Under the pieces are notes generated by a model. The model saw only the letters and a list, made by a program, of their open reading frames with translations. It ran no database searches and was not told the DNA's origin. Of a stretch of 64,000 nucleotides of DNA, positions 27,344-36,039 are shown piece after piece; position 1 is the first letter of the stretch; every line of letters starts with the position of its first letter. The translations under genes were made by a program, and so were the position numbers. The DNA comes from Marinomonas sp. UCMA 3892 (lineage in GTDB: Bacteria > Pseudomonadota > Gammaproteobacteria > Pseudomonadales > Marinomonadaceae): positions 124,001 to 188,000 of the forward strand of contig NZ_PTXN01000006.1 in NCBI RefSeq assembly GCF_012726345.1, read 5' to 3'.

Positions 27344-28342
27344 ATGCAACATGCTGCTCTTTCTGTGCAAGTGACTCGTGGTGGTATTGTTGAAAGCGAA
27401 CATAGTATTAAGGCGGTTATTGTTTCAAGTACGGGCGAGGTTATTGATTCCTGGGGGGATATGGATACGTTGGTTTATCCTCGCAGTGCTATTAAAGCCA
27501 TGCAGGTTTTGGCTTTTATTGAGATGGGCGGTGCTGAACGATTTGCTTTTAGTGATGAAGAAATTGCTATCTGCTGTGCGTCTCATAATGGTGAACCAGA
27601 ACATGTGGCAACAGTGCAGAGCATGTTGGACAAGCTGGCATCGTCTGAGTCTGACTTTGAGTGTGGCTGTCATTGGCCTATGCGCGTCGAAGCTGGATAC
27701 GCCTTAGCTGGTGAAGGAAAAGCGCTAAATCAGTTACATAATAATTGCTCTGGAAAACATGCAGGTATGTTGGGGTTAGCCAAATTGCTCGGTGTTCCAT
27801 CACAGGGTTACATAGCTATTGATCACCCAGTACAACAGAAAATTGCCGTTACTATGGCAGAGATGTGCGAGTACGATTACAGTACAGCACCTTGGTCTCC
27901 AGATGGTTGCTCTGCACCAACATGGGCGATGCCACTGACTAATCTTGCATTGGCCTTTGCGAAGTTTGCTAGTCCTGAAAATTTATCGGAAGAGCGCCAG
28001 AAAGCCTGTCAAACCTTATACGATGCTGTGGTGAAGCATCCTTTTATGGTGGCAGGAACCGGCCGTTACTGTACAGACATGATGACCCTATTACAGAAGC
28101 ATGCCTTCCTGAAAGTTGGCGCGGAAGGTGTTTATATCGCTGCGATTCCTGAGTTAAAACTCGCCATAGCGCTGAAATGTGAAGATGGCGCGGTTCGAGC
28201 CGCTGAGTCCGTTATGACGGCATTATTGGATCATGTTGGCATTACGTCTTTTATTGCGGATGACGTCATGCAGAAATATCGTGCCGTCACTTTGAAAAAT
28301 TGGGAAAAGCGTATAACGGGCCTGATAGTTTGCCGTATTTAG
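27344..28342 (+). CDS. Asparaginase (L-asparaginase II family)
   Basis: A 332-residue protein of the Rhizobium etli-type asparaginase family, not homologous to AnsA or AnsB. I chose the ATG giving MQHAALSVQVTRGGIVESEH, preceded by AAGGA; an upstream in-frame start would add a hydrophobic stretch with no family match. Family motifs are YPRSAIKAMQ, CCASHNGEPEH, NNCSGKHAGMLGL and PDGCSAPTWAMPL. It should hydrolyse asparagine to aspartate and ammonia. It is followed by remains of ycaQ. Confidence 0.88.
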   Translation: MQHAALSVQVTRGGIVESEHSIKAVIVSSTGEVIDSWGDMDTLVYPRSAIKAMQVLAFIEMGGAERFAFSDEEIAICCASHNGEPEHVATVQSMLDKLASSESDFECGCHWPMRVEAGYALAGEGKALNQLHNNCSGKHAGMLGLAKLLGVPSQGYIAIDHPVQQKIAVTMAEMCEYDYSTAPWSPDGCSAPTWAMPLTNLALAFAKFASPENLSEERQKACQTLYDAVVKHPFMVAGTGRYCTDMMTLLQKHAFLKVGAEGVYIAAIPELKLAIALKCEDGAVRAAESVMTALLDHVGITSFIADDVMQKYRAVTLKNWEKRITGLIVCRI

Positions 28343-28380
28343 TTATTGAATAAGGCTTGGTATTAGTATAATTGAGTTCA

Positions 28381-28818
28381 AATCTAATAAAGACCTCTCT
28401 CGCTTGCATCGTTTGGCCTCGGCTTAATAATCGTATGTTGATACTCTCGCCCTTTGATAACAGCATTATTCAGCGCGATTGACTCAAAAGCTTGTTTCAA
28501 TATGATTATCAGATCGAATGTTACGTGCCAGAACCCAAGCGGCAATATGGTTACTTTTGTTTACCATTACTGTTTCGAGGGGAATTTATCAGTCGTATGG
28601 ATTGCAAAGCCCACCGAAAAGAACGCCGTCTCGAAATCAAATCGCTATACCTAGAAAAACAGAGTTTTGATGATGACATGGTGATTAGCGCCTTCGTTGC
28701 AGTCATTAAAGCTTTTAGCGAGTTCCAACAATGTGATTCTGTGATGCTAACATTCGTTGTGCCTGAGAGTTTTGCTCCACTTCTACGTAACCTATTCGTT
28801 CAAATGGACCTCTGTTGA
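28381..28818 (+). pseudogene. Remnant of a YcaQ-like DNA glycosylase gene (3' end)
   Basis: The frame from about 28435 reads LILSPFDNSIIQRD, then a TGA stop (28480-28482), then LKSLFQYDYQIECYVPEPKR and LPLLFRGEFISRMDCKAHRK to the stop at 28818. This is the C-terminal part of the winged-helix YcaQ/AlkZ family of crosslink-repair glycosylases. The first about 270 residues are missing and one in-frame stop, probably from a CGA codon, interrupts the rest. The 5' boundary is approximate. Its 3' end overlaps the end of the Lrp gene on the other strand by 27 bp. Confidence 0.78.
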
Positions 28819-29256
28819 GGATTTTACTGTTCGAAGTGACACCGAGGTCTGGAATTTTCGGATGTTGGCTTCTGTGTGAAGTACTCGGTCGACAAAGCTT
28901 TCATAAGCTTGGATATCTGGCACAGTGACAACCATCATAAAATCGTAGCTGCCTGTTATTTGGTAGCAATGTCTAACTTCCGCAGCTTTGCTCACGACGC
29001 GCTTAAAAGCGTCATAGACATCTTTTCGGTCTCGCTCCATTTCTACTGACACCAGTAAAGTCAGCTTATTCCCGCTCAATTCTGGATTTACAATAGAGAC
29101 ATCACCCACAATGATGTTGTCATCTCTCAGTCGTTTTACTCTTTTATGGCAAGCTGGTGGTGATAAGCCTACTTCTTCGGCCAGTTCCACGTTTGCGATA
29201 CGATTATTTCGTTGCAAGATGGCTAGGATCTTTCGGTCTATTTTGTCTAGTTCCAT
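28792..29256 (-). CDS. Lrp/AsnC-family transcriptional regulator
   Basis: A 154-residue regulator. The N-terminal helix-turn-helix is seen in NVELAEEVGLSPPACHKRVK at about 22-41, and the C-terminal RAM ligand-binding domain in VRHCYQITGSYDFMMVVTVP. Such proteins bind amino acids and form octamers. It is divergent from the gate-domain membrane protein gene at 29404, which is a likely target by position. Confidence 0.93.
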   Translation of the reverse strand: MELDKIDRKILAILQRNNRIANVELAEEVGLSPPACHKRVKRLRDDNIIVGDVSIVNPELSGNKLTLLVSVEMERDRKDVYDAFKRVVSKAAEVRHCYQITGSYDFMMVVTVPDIQAYESFVDRVLHTEANIRKFQTSVSLRTVKSSTEVHLNE

Positions 29257-29403
29257 AAATTTCTCTAAATAATAATTATACGAAAGAAAATTTCTTAACA
29301 GCTTTTATATTAAAAATATTTAGCGTTATCAATTATTAAATTGATCGACATATTTCTTCTTATCTCAATAGACTTTATTTATAAATTGTTTGGAGCAAGA
29401 GAA

Positions 29404-30381
29404 GTGAATAAACGCATATCCCGTTGGGTTGGACTTTTGTGGAATGGTCTCTGGAAAGAGATTATTGATGTCACATGGACGCTTTATAAGATCATGGTTC
29501 CGATGATTATCGTGATCAAGGTTGTTGAAGAGTTGGGAGGCATAGAACTGCTAAGTCACTGGTTGAGTCCTGTTATGTCTTTGGTTGGCTTGCCCAGTGA
29601 AATGGGGTTGGTGTGGGCAACAACACTGGTTACCAATATGTACGCTGGGCTTGTGGTATTTATGAGCTTAGATGTTGACTTAACGGTCGCTCAAGTCTCT
29701 ATTTTAGGAACGTTATTACTGCTCGCACACTCATTGCCAGTAGAAGTGGCGGTGGCTAAAAAAGCTGGCGTTGGGATTGTTGCGACACTGGTGATTCGTC
29801 TTGGTGGTGGATTATTAATGGGTTGGATACTTCACCACATTTACCAAAGCGGAGATCTATTAAACACAACTGCGCACACTGTTTGGAAACATACACCAAC
29901 TAGTGATCCTAGTTATATAGCGTGGGCGCTTGACCAACTTCAAAGTCTTGCGATGATTTTTGTGGTGATCGCTGCGTTGATGACACTGTTACGTTTGCTG
30001 AAATTACTTGGCATCGAAAAGCTCATGGCAATACTGCTTAAGCCGATTTTGTCTGTGCTGGGCATCAGCCGAGAAGCCACCAATTTGACGATTGTTGGTA
30101 TCACGCTAGGCGTTTCCTTTGGTGGCGGTTTGCTTATTAACGAAGCAAAGCGAGGACACATTTCCCCACGGGATATTTTTGTCGCCATGATGCTGCTCAA
30201 CCTGCTTCATAGCTTGATTGAAGATACGCTGCTGATTCTGTTAATTGGCGCGGACTTTATGACTATTTTCTGGGGACGGATAGCGTTTGCAGTGGTAGTG
30301 ATTGGGATTCTAGTTTTTGCTCTCAAACGAATGGATGAAAGCACTTGTCGAAAGTTCTTATATAAAAAGATAAGCAGCTAA
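29404..30381 (+). CDS. Nucleoside-recognition (Gate) domain membrane protein
   Basis: A 325-residue protein with about eight to ten hydrophobic helices in two similar halves of the Gate type, seen as IIDVTWTLYKIMVPMIIVIK and LVTNMYAGLVVFMS. The second half contains GVSFGGGLLINEAKRG. I chose GTG 29404, which follows GGAGCAAGAGAA; a TTG at 29341 has no ribosome-binding site. Related proteins include nucleoside carriers and SpmA/SpmB-like proteins. Substrate unknown; its divergent Lrp neighbour hints at amino-acid-related transport. Confidence 0.75.
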   Translation: MNKRISRWVGLLWNGLWKEIIDVTWTLYKIMVPMIIVIKVVEELGGIELLSHWLSPVMSLVGLPSEMGLVWATTLVTNMYAGLVVFMSLDVDLTVAQVSILGTLLLLAHSLPVEVAVAKKAGVGIVATLVIRLGGGLLMGWILHHIYQSGDLLNTTAHTVWKHTPTSDPSYIAWALDQLQSLAMIFVVIAALMTLLRLLKLLGIEKLMAILLKPILSVLGISREATNLTIVGITLGVSFGGGLLINEAKRGHISPRDIFVAMMLLNLLHSLIEDTLLILLIGADFMTIFWGRIAFAVVVIGILVFALKRMDESTCRKFLYKKISS

Positions 30382-30399
30382 AGGTAATGAGTCAGTGCT

Positions 30400-31293
30400 C
30401 TAAGCTAATGTTTGTTGAAGCCAGTTTTTAAAACACATTGCAGCTTGGCTAGTTTGCAAGCGCTTGGGTATAACTAAATAGTAATGTAGGCCAGTGATAG
30501 ACATTGCCATTTTGTCCGTACCTTGGGTTAACCAGCCGTTTTTAATCGAATTTGCGACGGCAAGCTGGCTGATGATGGCGATGCCTTGTCCAGAAAGTGC
30601 GGCCTGGGCGGTGAGGTTTTCATCGTTAAAATAACGAATATGTGGTTGAGTGTTAGCAACGATGTTTTTGATCGCTTCTTCTATCCCTAAGTTCGGTAGG
30701 TTTGGGTTCTTCCATTGAGTACAGAAAAATACGGCTTCAGATAGGTTTTCACTGTGTTTTTTCCAATAGTCTGGTGTTGCAAAGAAGCCAATCGATTCTT
30801 GAATTAAAGGTTGGTAAATAAGCGTTTTAGTGTCGAGTTGTTTCGGCGGCTCTCCGTAGCGAATCGCCATATCGACACGTCTATCACGTTCCATATCTAT
30901 GAGTGATTCTTCTGCTCTTATTTGAATGTCGATGTCAGGATACTGCTGCTGAAAGTCAGCAAGATTGGGTACCAGCCACATGGCCGCAAACGAGCTGGTC
31001 GTGCTGATGGTTAATGTTCGAGGAGAGCCTTTTAATTGATTCACTGTCGAGAGTAAATCCTGCAGAGATTGATTGGCAGACGCTGCTAGTAATTCGCCTT
31101 CTTTCGTTAATGTCACTGCTCGCGTTTGTCGTTCAAATAATCTTACTTTTAAGCTGTCTTCAAGCGCTCTGATTTGATGTGAAATCGCCGTTGGTGTGAC
31201 ATTTAATTCATTGGCAGCCTCTTTGAAACTGTTTAATCGGGCTGCAGATTCGAAGGCTTTGATAGCATTTAACGAGGGGAGTTGCTGAAACAT
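30400..31293 (-). CDS. LysR-family regulator (GcvA-like)
   Basis: A 297-residue regulator. The N-terminal helix-turn-helix is seen in SFKEAANELNVTPTAISHQI with the following recognition region RALEDSLKVRLFERQTRAVT. The GcvA-like group is suggested by the start LPSLNAIKAFESAARLNSF. The effector domain covers about 90-295. It is divergent from the flavodoxin-fold oxidoreductase gene 115 bp away, its likely target. Confidence 0.93.
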   Translation of the reverse strand: MFQQLPSLNAIKAFESAARLNSFKEAANELNVTPTAISHQIRALEDSLKVRLFERQTRAVTLTKEGELLAASANQSLQDLLSTVNQLKGSPRTLTISTTSSFAAMWLVPNLADFQQQYPDIDIQIRAEESLIDMERDRRVDMAIRYGEPPKQLDTKTLIYQPLIQESIGFFATPDYWKKHSENLSEAVFFCTQWKNPNLPNLGIEEAIKNIVANTQPHIRYFNDENLTAQAALSGQGIAIISQLAVANSIKNGWLTQGTDKMAMSITGLHYYLVIPKRLQTSQAAMCFKNWLQQTLA

Positions 31294-31408
31294 AAAGGCA
31301 CTCTATGGATGAGAATAACTACTTTATAGGAAAAATAAGACCATTTGTCACTAAAACGATTGCCGAACATACTATGCCTACTAACTATCAATGGAAGAGG
31401 CATAAAAT

Positions 31409-32068
31409 ATGAAAACCATTCTACATATCGACTCCAGCGTTCGTCGTACTGACAACTCAACACAAAGCTATAATTCGATTTCGAAGTCATTTGGACGTTT
31501 TTTTATAGACACATGGCTGAATAAAAATCATCAAGACGAGGTGGTTTATCGCGATCTCGGTCTTAATCCGCCAACCTTCATTTGTCAGGGGTGGATTGCT
31601 GCGGCGTTCGCCCCAGAGCAAAAGAGAAGCACGGCGCAGAAATTAGTCTTGGCTGAGTCAGATACTTATTTTGATGAAGTGGCCAATGCCGATGTCATTG
31701 TGATTACAGCACCTATGTATAACTACGGTATGCCAGCGGTATTAAAGGCGTGGTTTGATCAAATGCTGAGAGTAAATAAAACCTTTACCTTTGACCTAGC
31801 GCGAGGAGATTTTCCGATTGAACCTATCTTGTCCGGAAAGACCTTAGTCCTGCTTACTTCATCTGGTGAGTTTGGTTTTGGTGTTGGTGGCGTACGCGAG
31901 CAGATGAATCATCTCGGTCCGCACATCAAAGAATTAGCCAAGTACTTGGGCGTTGATCAGTTTTACGAAATGGGTTCTGAATATCAAGAATTTGCAGATG
32001 ATCGTCATGCTTCGTCGGTCGAAAAAGCAAAGCAAGACATTGTCGCTTTAGTAAACCAATTGGGCTGA
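31409..32068 (+). CDS. FMN-dependent NAD(P)H oxidoreductase (azoreductase/flavodoxin fold)
   Basis: A 219-residue protein with the flavodoxin-like fold. FMN-binding parts are ILHIDSSVRRTDNSTQSYN, with the phosphate-binding loop, and the conserved ITAPMYNYGMPAVLKAWFDQ. The strand TLVLLTSSGEFGFG follows. It belongs to the AzoR-type quinone and azo reductases. Control by the divergent LysR protein is likely. Confidence 0.88.
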   Translation: MKTILHIDSSVRRTDNSTQSYNSISKSFGRFFIDTWLNKNHQDEVVYRDLGLNPPTFICQGWIAAAFAPEQKRSTAQKLVLAESDTYFDEVANADVIVITAPMYNYGMPAVLKAWFDQMLRVNKTFTFDLARGDFPIEPILSGKTLVLLTSSGEFGFGVGGVREQMNHLGPHIKELAKYLGVDQFYEMGSEYQEFADDRHASSVEKAKQDIVALVNQLG

Positions 32069-32079
32069 TTTACTAATAT

Positions 32080-32124
32080 AAAAAAAACAGCATGAAAGTT
32101 TAGCGCTTCCATGCTGTTTTTTTT
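32080..32124 (+). terminator. Terminator after the oxidoreductase gene
   Basis: The arms aaaaaacagcatg and catgctgtttttt enclose a 15-nt loop with a further aag/ctt pairing, and end in T. Confidence 0.88.
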
Positions 32125-32248
32125 GATATCGAATTTATCTAAAGCCCAAAGCTATTCATTCAAAGCTATTCATTCAAAGTCTAAAGAGCGTTGGCAAGTA
32201 TAAGGTGATGACTGGCACGTAGGGAATAAGTGCAAGCAAGTTGAAAAT
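32125..32248. repeat. Left copy of a 124-bp direct repeat: pyrC2 end plus dctM end
   Basis: Aligns without gaps to 39407-39530. It first copies the end of pyrC2 (reads DIEFI-stop; the intact copy reads DTELI-stop). It then copies a twice-repeated 14-mer aaagctattcattc, and then, on the minus strand, the last about 23 codons of dctM (LALIPYVPVITLYLPTLFRL against LALISYVPVITLYLPTLFGL). Differences are mostly silent, so the copies are old or came from a related strain. The fragment cannot encode a working protein. Confidence 0.9.
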
Positions 32249-32356
32249 ACATCGTTATGTTGTTGATCGGCTCCCAGTTCAGAATTGATGGAGTAGTTCA
32301 GTTCTGTAGGCAATTTTACTGATCTTTGTATTCATTTTAGTTATATTGGTTTAAAG

Positions 32357-32383
32357 TTAAAATGTTATGTTATAACATTTTAA
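32357..32383 (+). promoter_or_regulatory. Zur box of the zinc-starvation cluster
   Basis: The palindrome TTAAAATGTTATGTTATAACATTTTAA contains the gammaproteobacterial Zur motif (AAATGTTATA/TATAACATTT) in near-perfect dyad form. It lies 62 bp before the GTPase gene and overlaps the probable promoter, so zinc-loaded Zur should repress the operon. Apart from the left repeat and this site, nothing else is evident in the 376-bp gap. Confidence 0.9.
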
Positions 32384-32444
32384 ATTGCAGCTTATTTTAA
32401 GCGCTTAAGTCCCGTCTATTACTTTTTATCATGTAGGGCATTAT

Positions 32445-33662
32445 ATGAATGAACATTTTTTGAATAGTACACGAAGCAAAAAGCTTCCTGTCACAGTATT
32501 GTCTGGCTTTCTGGGTGCAGGCAAGACCACATTACTAAATCATATTCTGAATAATCGTGAGGGGCGACGAGTTGCCGTCATTGTTAATGATATGAGTGAG
32601 GTCAATATTGATGCAGATCTAGTTCGAGAGGGTGGCGCTGAGCTGTCTCGAACGGACGAAAAAATGGTGGAAATGAGCAATGGATGCATTTGCTGCACGT
32701 TAAGAGAAGACTTGCTAATCGAAGTGGAGAGATTGGCGAATGAGGGTAAGTTTGACCAGTTGGTGATTGAATCGACCGGCGTTTCAGAGCCATTACCGGT
32801 TGCGGAAACCTTTACCTTTGAAGGTGAAGATGGGCGCTGTCTCAATGAAGTCGCTCAGCTCGATACCATGGTGACTGTGGTCGATGCATTTAATTTTCTT
32901 CGCGATTACAGCTCTCGAGATGGTTTGCAAGCTCGTGGAGAGTCTTTGGGAGAAGAAGATAATCGAACAGTTGTGGACTTATTGATTGAGCAAATTGAGT
33001 TTTGTGATGTGATGATCATTAACAAAATTGATTTGGTGAGCGAAGATGATCGAGATCGTTTAATCGCGATTCTTCATAATTTGAATCCAAGAGCAAAAAT
33101 TGAAGTTTCAGAGTTCGGAAAAGTACCATTAGATCGAGTATTAAATACGGGGTTGTTTGATTTTGAACAGGCGTCTCTTGCTCCTGCTTGGTTGCAAGAA
33201 ATTCGTGGTACACATGTTCCTGAAACAGAGGAATATGGCATTAGCAATTTTGTATATCGAGCGCGTAGACCTTTTCATCCCCAGCGTTTTTATGAGCTTG
33301 TGAATCGAGAATGGCCGGGGGTGATTCGTTCAAAAGGTTACTTTTGGTTGGCAAGCGACCCTCGCAAAGCGGGAAATTGGTCTCAAGCTGGAGCCGTCGC
33401 AAAACAGGGTCCAGCGGGTTATTGGTGGGTGTCTGTACCGAAAGAGCATTGGCCTAAAGATGAAGAGTCTCTTGCTTGGATTGATGAAAAATGGGATGAG
33501 ACCGTTGGTGATGCTCGCCAAGAATTGGTGTTAATCGGCATGCAAATGGATGAAGCGTTATTGAGAGCCGAGTTAGACCATTGCTTATTGAGCGATGAAG
33601 AAATGCGTCTAGGCATTAACACTTGGCAAACATGGAAGAATCCTTTCTCTGAATGGGCTTAA
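32445..33662 (+). CDS. COG0523 GTPase, zinc metallochaperone (ZigA/ZagA type)
   Basis: A 405-residue G3E-family GTPase. Walker A is [16 protein letters not shown], the metal-binding CxCC motif is [14 protein letters not shown], the switch region is [12 protein letters not shown] and the base-recognition motif is NKID. The C-terminal CobW_C domain starts around 275. Zur-regulated members of this family are thought to deliver zinc to essential proteins in shortage. It leads the cluster behind the Zur box. Its base composition looks like the chromosomal backbone, unlike the more C-rich genes after it. Confidence 0.93.
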   Translation: MNEHFLNSTRSKKLPVTVLSGFLGAGKTTLLNHILNNREGRRVAVIVNDMSEVNIDADLVREGGAELSRTDEKMVEMSNGCICCTLREDLLIEVERLANEGKFDQLVIESTGVSEPLPVAETFTFEGEDGRCLNEVAQLDTMVTVVDAFNFLRDYSSRDGLQARGESLGEEDNRTVVDLLIEQIEFCDVMIINKIDLVSEDDRDRLIAILHNLNPRAKIEVSEFGKVPLDRVLNTGLFDFEQASLAPAWLQEIRGTHVPETEEYGISNFVYRARRPFHPQRFYELVNREWPGVIRSKGYFWLASDPRKAGNWSQAGAVAKQGPAGYWWVSVPKEHWPKDEESLAWIDEKWDETVGDARQELVLIGMQMDEALLRAELDHCLLSDEEMRLGINTWQTWKNPFSEWA

Positions 33663-33670
33663 TTCTGTTC

Positions 33671-33697
33671 ACGCCTTATGGTCATAAGGCGTGTTTT
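33671..33697 (+). terminator. Hairpin with T-run between the GTPase gene and folE2
   Basis: The 10-bp stem acgccttatg-gt-cataaggcgt is followed by five T, an intrinsic terminator by shape. Only 17 bp separate it from the folE2 start, too little for an obvious promoter, so the downstream genes would depend on partial read-through or an internal promoter. Confidence 0.75.
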
Positions 33698-33714
33698 TCC
33701 AAGGAGTTAATGTA

Positions 33715-34662
33715 ATGACGAATTTACTTCCTGATGTTTCGATCAGTGAAACCGTGGCAAACGAATCCCCTTTAGAATGGGTGGGAATGAAGGGCATCGA
33801 TTTACCCATTACCGTTAGTGAGGCCCATTATCATAGAGAGTTACATGCTCATGCAGATATACAGGTTAATCTGCCTGCAGCCCATGTTAAAGGCATTCAT
33901 ATGTCTCGGCTTTATAACCTATTAGACTCACTTAGCGATGGCGAGGCCCTTTCACCTTATCGCTTAGAAAACTTGCTCAAAACTATGATAGATAGCCATC
34001 GAGATTGTTATACGGACAGGGCTCGTTTACGTCTGACATTTGATCTTCTCACCCGGCGACCAGCCTTAATGACCGAAGGCGCTTCTGGCTGGAAATCTTA
34101 CCCAGTGTGCTTGGACGTCTATCTTAGTAATAAAGCCTTACGAATCAATGCCCAAGTTATTGTTCAATACTCGTCTACTTGCCCTTGCTCGGCGGCGCTA
34201 TCTCGCCAATTAATTGAACGGCGCTTTTTAAGCGATTTTGCTAATCAGCCTGCATTAGCCTCTGATACCGTTGCTGTATGGTTGCGAGACAATGCCAGCT
34301 TAGCAAAGCCGCATAGCCAACGCAGCGAGGCCACCGTTCGAGTCGATGTACCAACGAATCAACAGGAGCTTGGCTTATTACCTTTGATCGATCAGATCGA
34401 AATGGCCTTAGGCACACCATTGCAAACCTCTGTTAAGCGCGCAGATGAGCAAGCCTTTGCCGCACTAAATGGTCAAAATCTGATGTTTGTAGAGGATGCC
34501 GCCCGTCGTATTCAAGCCGCACTGAATGACAAGTTTGCCTCACCGAAAGTGCATGTTCGGCATTTAGAAAGTTTGCACCCACACGATGCCGTTGCTTGGT
34601 CTAACGCGCCAGAACAGCAAACCAAAGTAGACCAAAGACAGTTCCCCACTCACCTATATTGA
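33715..34662 (+). CDS. folE2: GTP cyclohydrolase FolE2 (zinc-independent type IB)
   Basis: A 315-residue enzyme that converts GTP to dihydroneopterin triphosphate for folate and queuosine synthesis. I chose the ATG giving [20 protein letters not shown], preceded by AAGGAG. The family has a conserved cysteine, seen in [15 protein letters not shown], and the N-terminal [11 protein letters not shown]. FolE2 works with other metals, so it replaces zinc-dependent FolE when zinc is short. The codon use is richer in C than the gene before it. gamma-CA follows after 13 bp. Confidence 0.95.
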   Translation: MTNLLPDVSISETVANESPLEWVGMKGIDLPITVSEAHYHRELHAHADIQVNLPAAHVKGIHMSRLYNLLDSLSDGEALSPYRLENLLKTMIDSHRDCYTDRARLRLTFDLLTRRPALMTEGASGWKSYPVCLDVYLSNKALRINAQVIVQYSSTCPCSAALSRQLIERRFLSDFANQPALASDTVAVWLRDNASLAKPHSQRSEATVRVDVPTNQQELGLLPLIDQIEMALGTPLQTSVKRADEQAFAALNGQNLMFVEDAARRIQAALNDKFASPKVHVRHLESLHPHDAVAWSNAPEQQTKVDQRQFPTHLY

Positions 34663-34675
34663 TAAGAATGCCATC

Positions 34676-35236
34676 ATGATACGCAAAAACCCTCGCGGCG
34701 ATTTACCGACTGTTCACCCTAGTGCGTTTGTCGATCCGACTGCCATTTTATGTGGTTTAGTCGTCGTCGAAGAAAACGTCTTTATCGGTCCTTATGCGGT
34801 GATCCGTGCGGATGAAATGGACGCTAATGGTCACATCGATCCGATCATCATTGGCGCCCATTCCAACATCCAAGACGGTGTCGTTATCCACTCCAAATCT
34901 GGCGCAAAAGTCACCATAGGCCAACGCACCTCCATTGCCCATCGGGCGATAGTTCATGGCCCATGCCATGTCGGCAACGGTGTTTTTATTGGTTTTAACA
35001 GTGTGCTGTTTAATTGCACCATCGATGACGGCTGTGTCGTACGTTATAACGCCGTTGTAGACGGCTGTCATTTACCGTCTGGTTTTTATGTGTGCTCTAC
35101 CGAACGCATTGGGCCAGATACGGATCTAGACGCCTTGCCGCAAGTGTCTGCCGATGCCAGCGATTTTTCTGAAGACGTGGCTCGAACCAACAATGAACTT
35201 GTCAATGGTTATAAACGCATTCAAAACGAGTTTTAA
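34676..35236 (+). CDS. Gamma-class carbonic anhydrase-like protein
   Basis: A 186-residue left-handed beta-helix protein with hexapeptide repeats. The three histidine ligands fit HSNIQDGVVIHS, IAHRAIVHG and GPCHVG. Paralogues of this family recur in Zur-regulated clusters with folE2 and pyrC2, probably as a replacement for zinc carbonic anhydrases or as an iron/cobalt-loaded enzyme. Activity is inferred. Confidence 0.85.
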   Translation: MIRKNPRGDLPTVHPSAFVDPTAILCGLVVVEENVFIGPYAVIRADEMDANGHIDPIIIGAHSNIQDGVVIHSKSGAKVTIGQRTSIAHRAIVHGPCHVGNGVFIGFNSVLFNCTIDDGCVVRYNAVVDGCHLPSGFYVCSTERIGPDTDLDALPQVSADASDFSEDVARTNNELVNGYKRIQNEF

Positions 35237-35307
35237 GTTACATAAGTCAGTGCTTCGTTGAGCAAGCATTTAACTTTCAACCATCACCAAAAAAAAGAGG
35301 AAACAAC

Positions 35308-36039
35308 ATGTCTAATACAAATAAAACCGCGCTTGTTGTCAGTGCTCATTCAGCTGATTTTGTGTGGCGCTGTGGTGGCGCCATTGCCAGCCACGTTAAA
35401 CAAGGTTGGCATGTAAAAGTGATCTGCTTATCTTATGGCGAACGAGGTGAATCCGCCAAACTCTGGAAACTCCCCGATATGACATTAGAAAAAGTCAAAG
35501 CGGCTCGACGCGAGGAAGCGCAACGCGCGGCGGACATTTTAGGGGCTGACGTGGAGTTCTGGGACATCGGCGATTATCCAATGCGTGTCAGCGATGACAC
35601 CTTGTTCCGTATGGTGGACCTCTATCAGACACTACAACCAGAATTCGTTTTAAGTCACTCCGTTAAAGACCCTTACAACTTCGATCACCCACTTGCCATG
35701 CACTTAGCTCAAGAAGCACGAGTCACAGCACAAGCGGCCGGACACAATCTAGAGCAAAAAGTACTGGGCGCGCCACCTGTTTATGCATTTGAACCTCATC
35801 AAACCGAACAATGTGAATGGCTCCCTAATACCTACTTGGACATCACCCATGTATGGGACCTCAAACGTCAAGCCATTGAATGCATGGCAGGGCAAGAACA
35901 TTTGTGGGCGTATTACACTCGCGTTGCGCAACAGCGCGGTGTTCAAGCAAAACGTAATATTGGCATTACCGCAAAACGTAACATCGAATACGCGGAAGGC
36001 TATATGAAACTCACTCCAACTGTCGTGGACACACTATGA
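35308..36039 (+). CDS. PIG-L-fold protein resembling 4-oxalomesaconate hydratase GalB
   Basis: A 243-residue protein of the PIG-L/LmbE fold. The metal motif usually written AHPDDE reads [14 protein letters not shown], and other conserved parts are [21 protein letters not shown] and [20 protein letters not shown]. This pattern is that of GalB, a zinc-dependent hydratase of gallate breakdown in Pseudomonas, as I remember it. No other gallate gene is in the window. Its presence in a zinc-starvation cluster is odd. It overlaps thrS2 by ATGA. Confidence 0.75.
   Translation: MSNTNKTALVVSAHSADFVWRCGGAIASHVKQGWHVKVICLSYGERGESAKLWKLPDMTLEKVKAARREEAQRAADILGADVEFWDIGDYPMRVSDDTLFRMVDLYQTLQPEFVLSHSVKDPYNFDHPLAMHLAQEARVTAQAAGHNLEQKVLGAPPVYAFEPHQTEQCEWLPNTYLDITHVWDLKRQAIECMAGQEHLWAYYTRVAQQRGVQAKRNIGITAKRNIEYAEGYMKLTPTVVDTL

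Noticed and set aside
28454..28654. 66-codon frame across the ycaQ remnant
   Set aside because: It is out of frame with the recognisable YcaQ homology and shows no family features.
32148..32175. Two copies of aaagctattcattc as a CRISPR-like array
   Set aside because: Only two contiguous units without spacers, and the same pair is present at 39430-39457 as part of a larger repeat.
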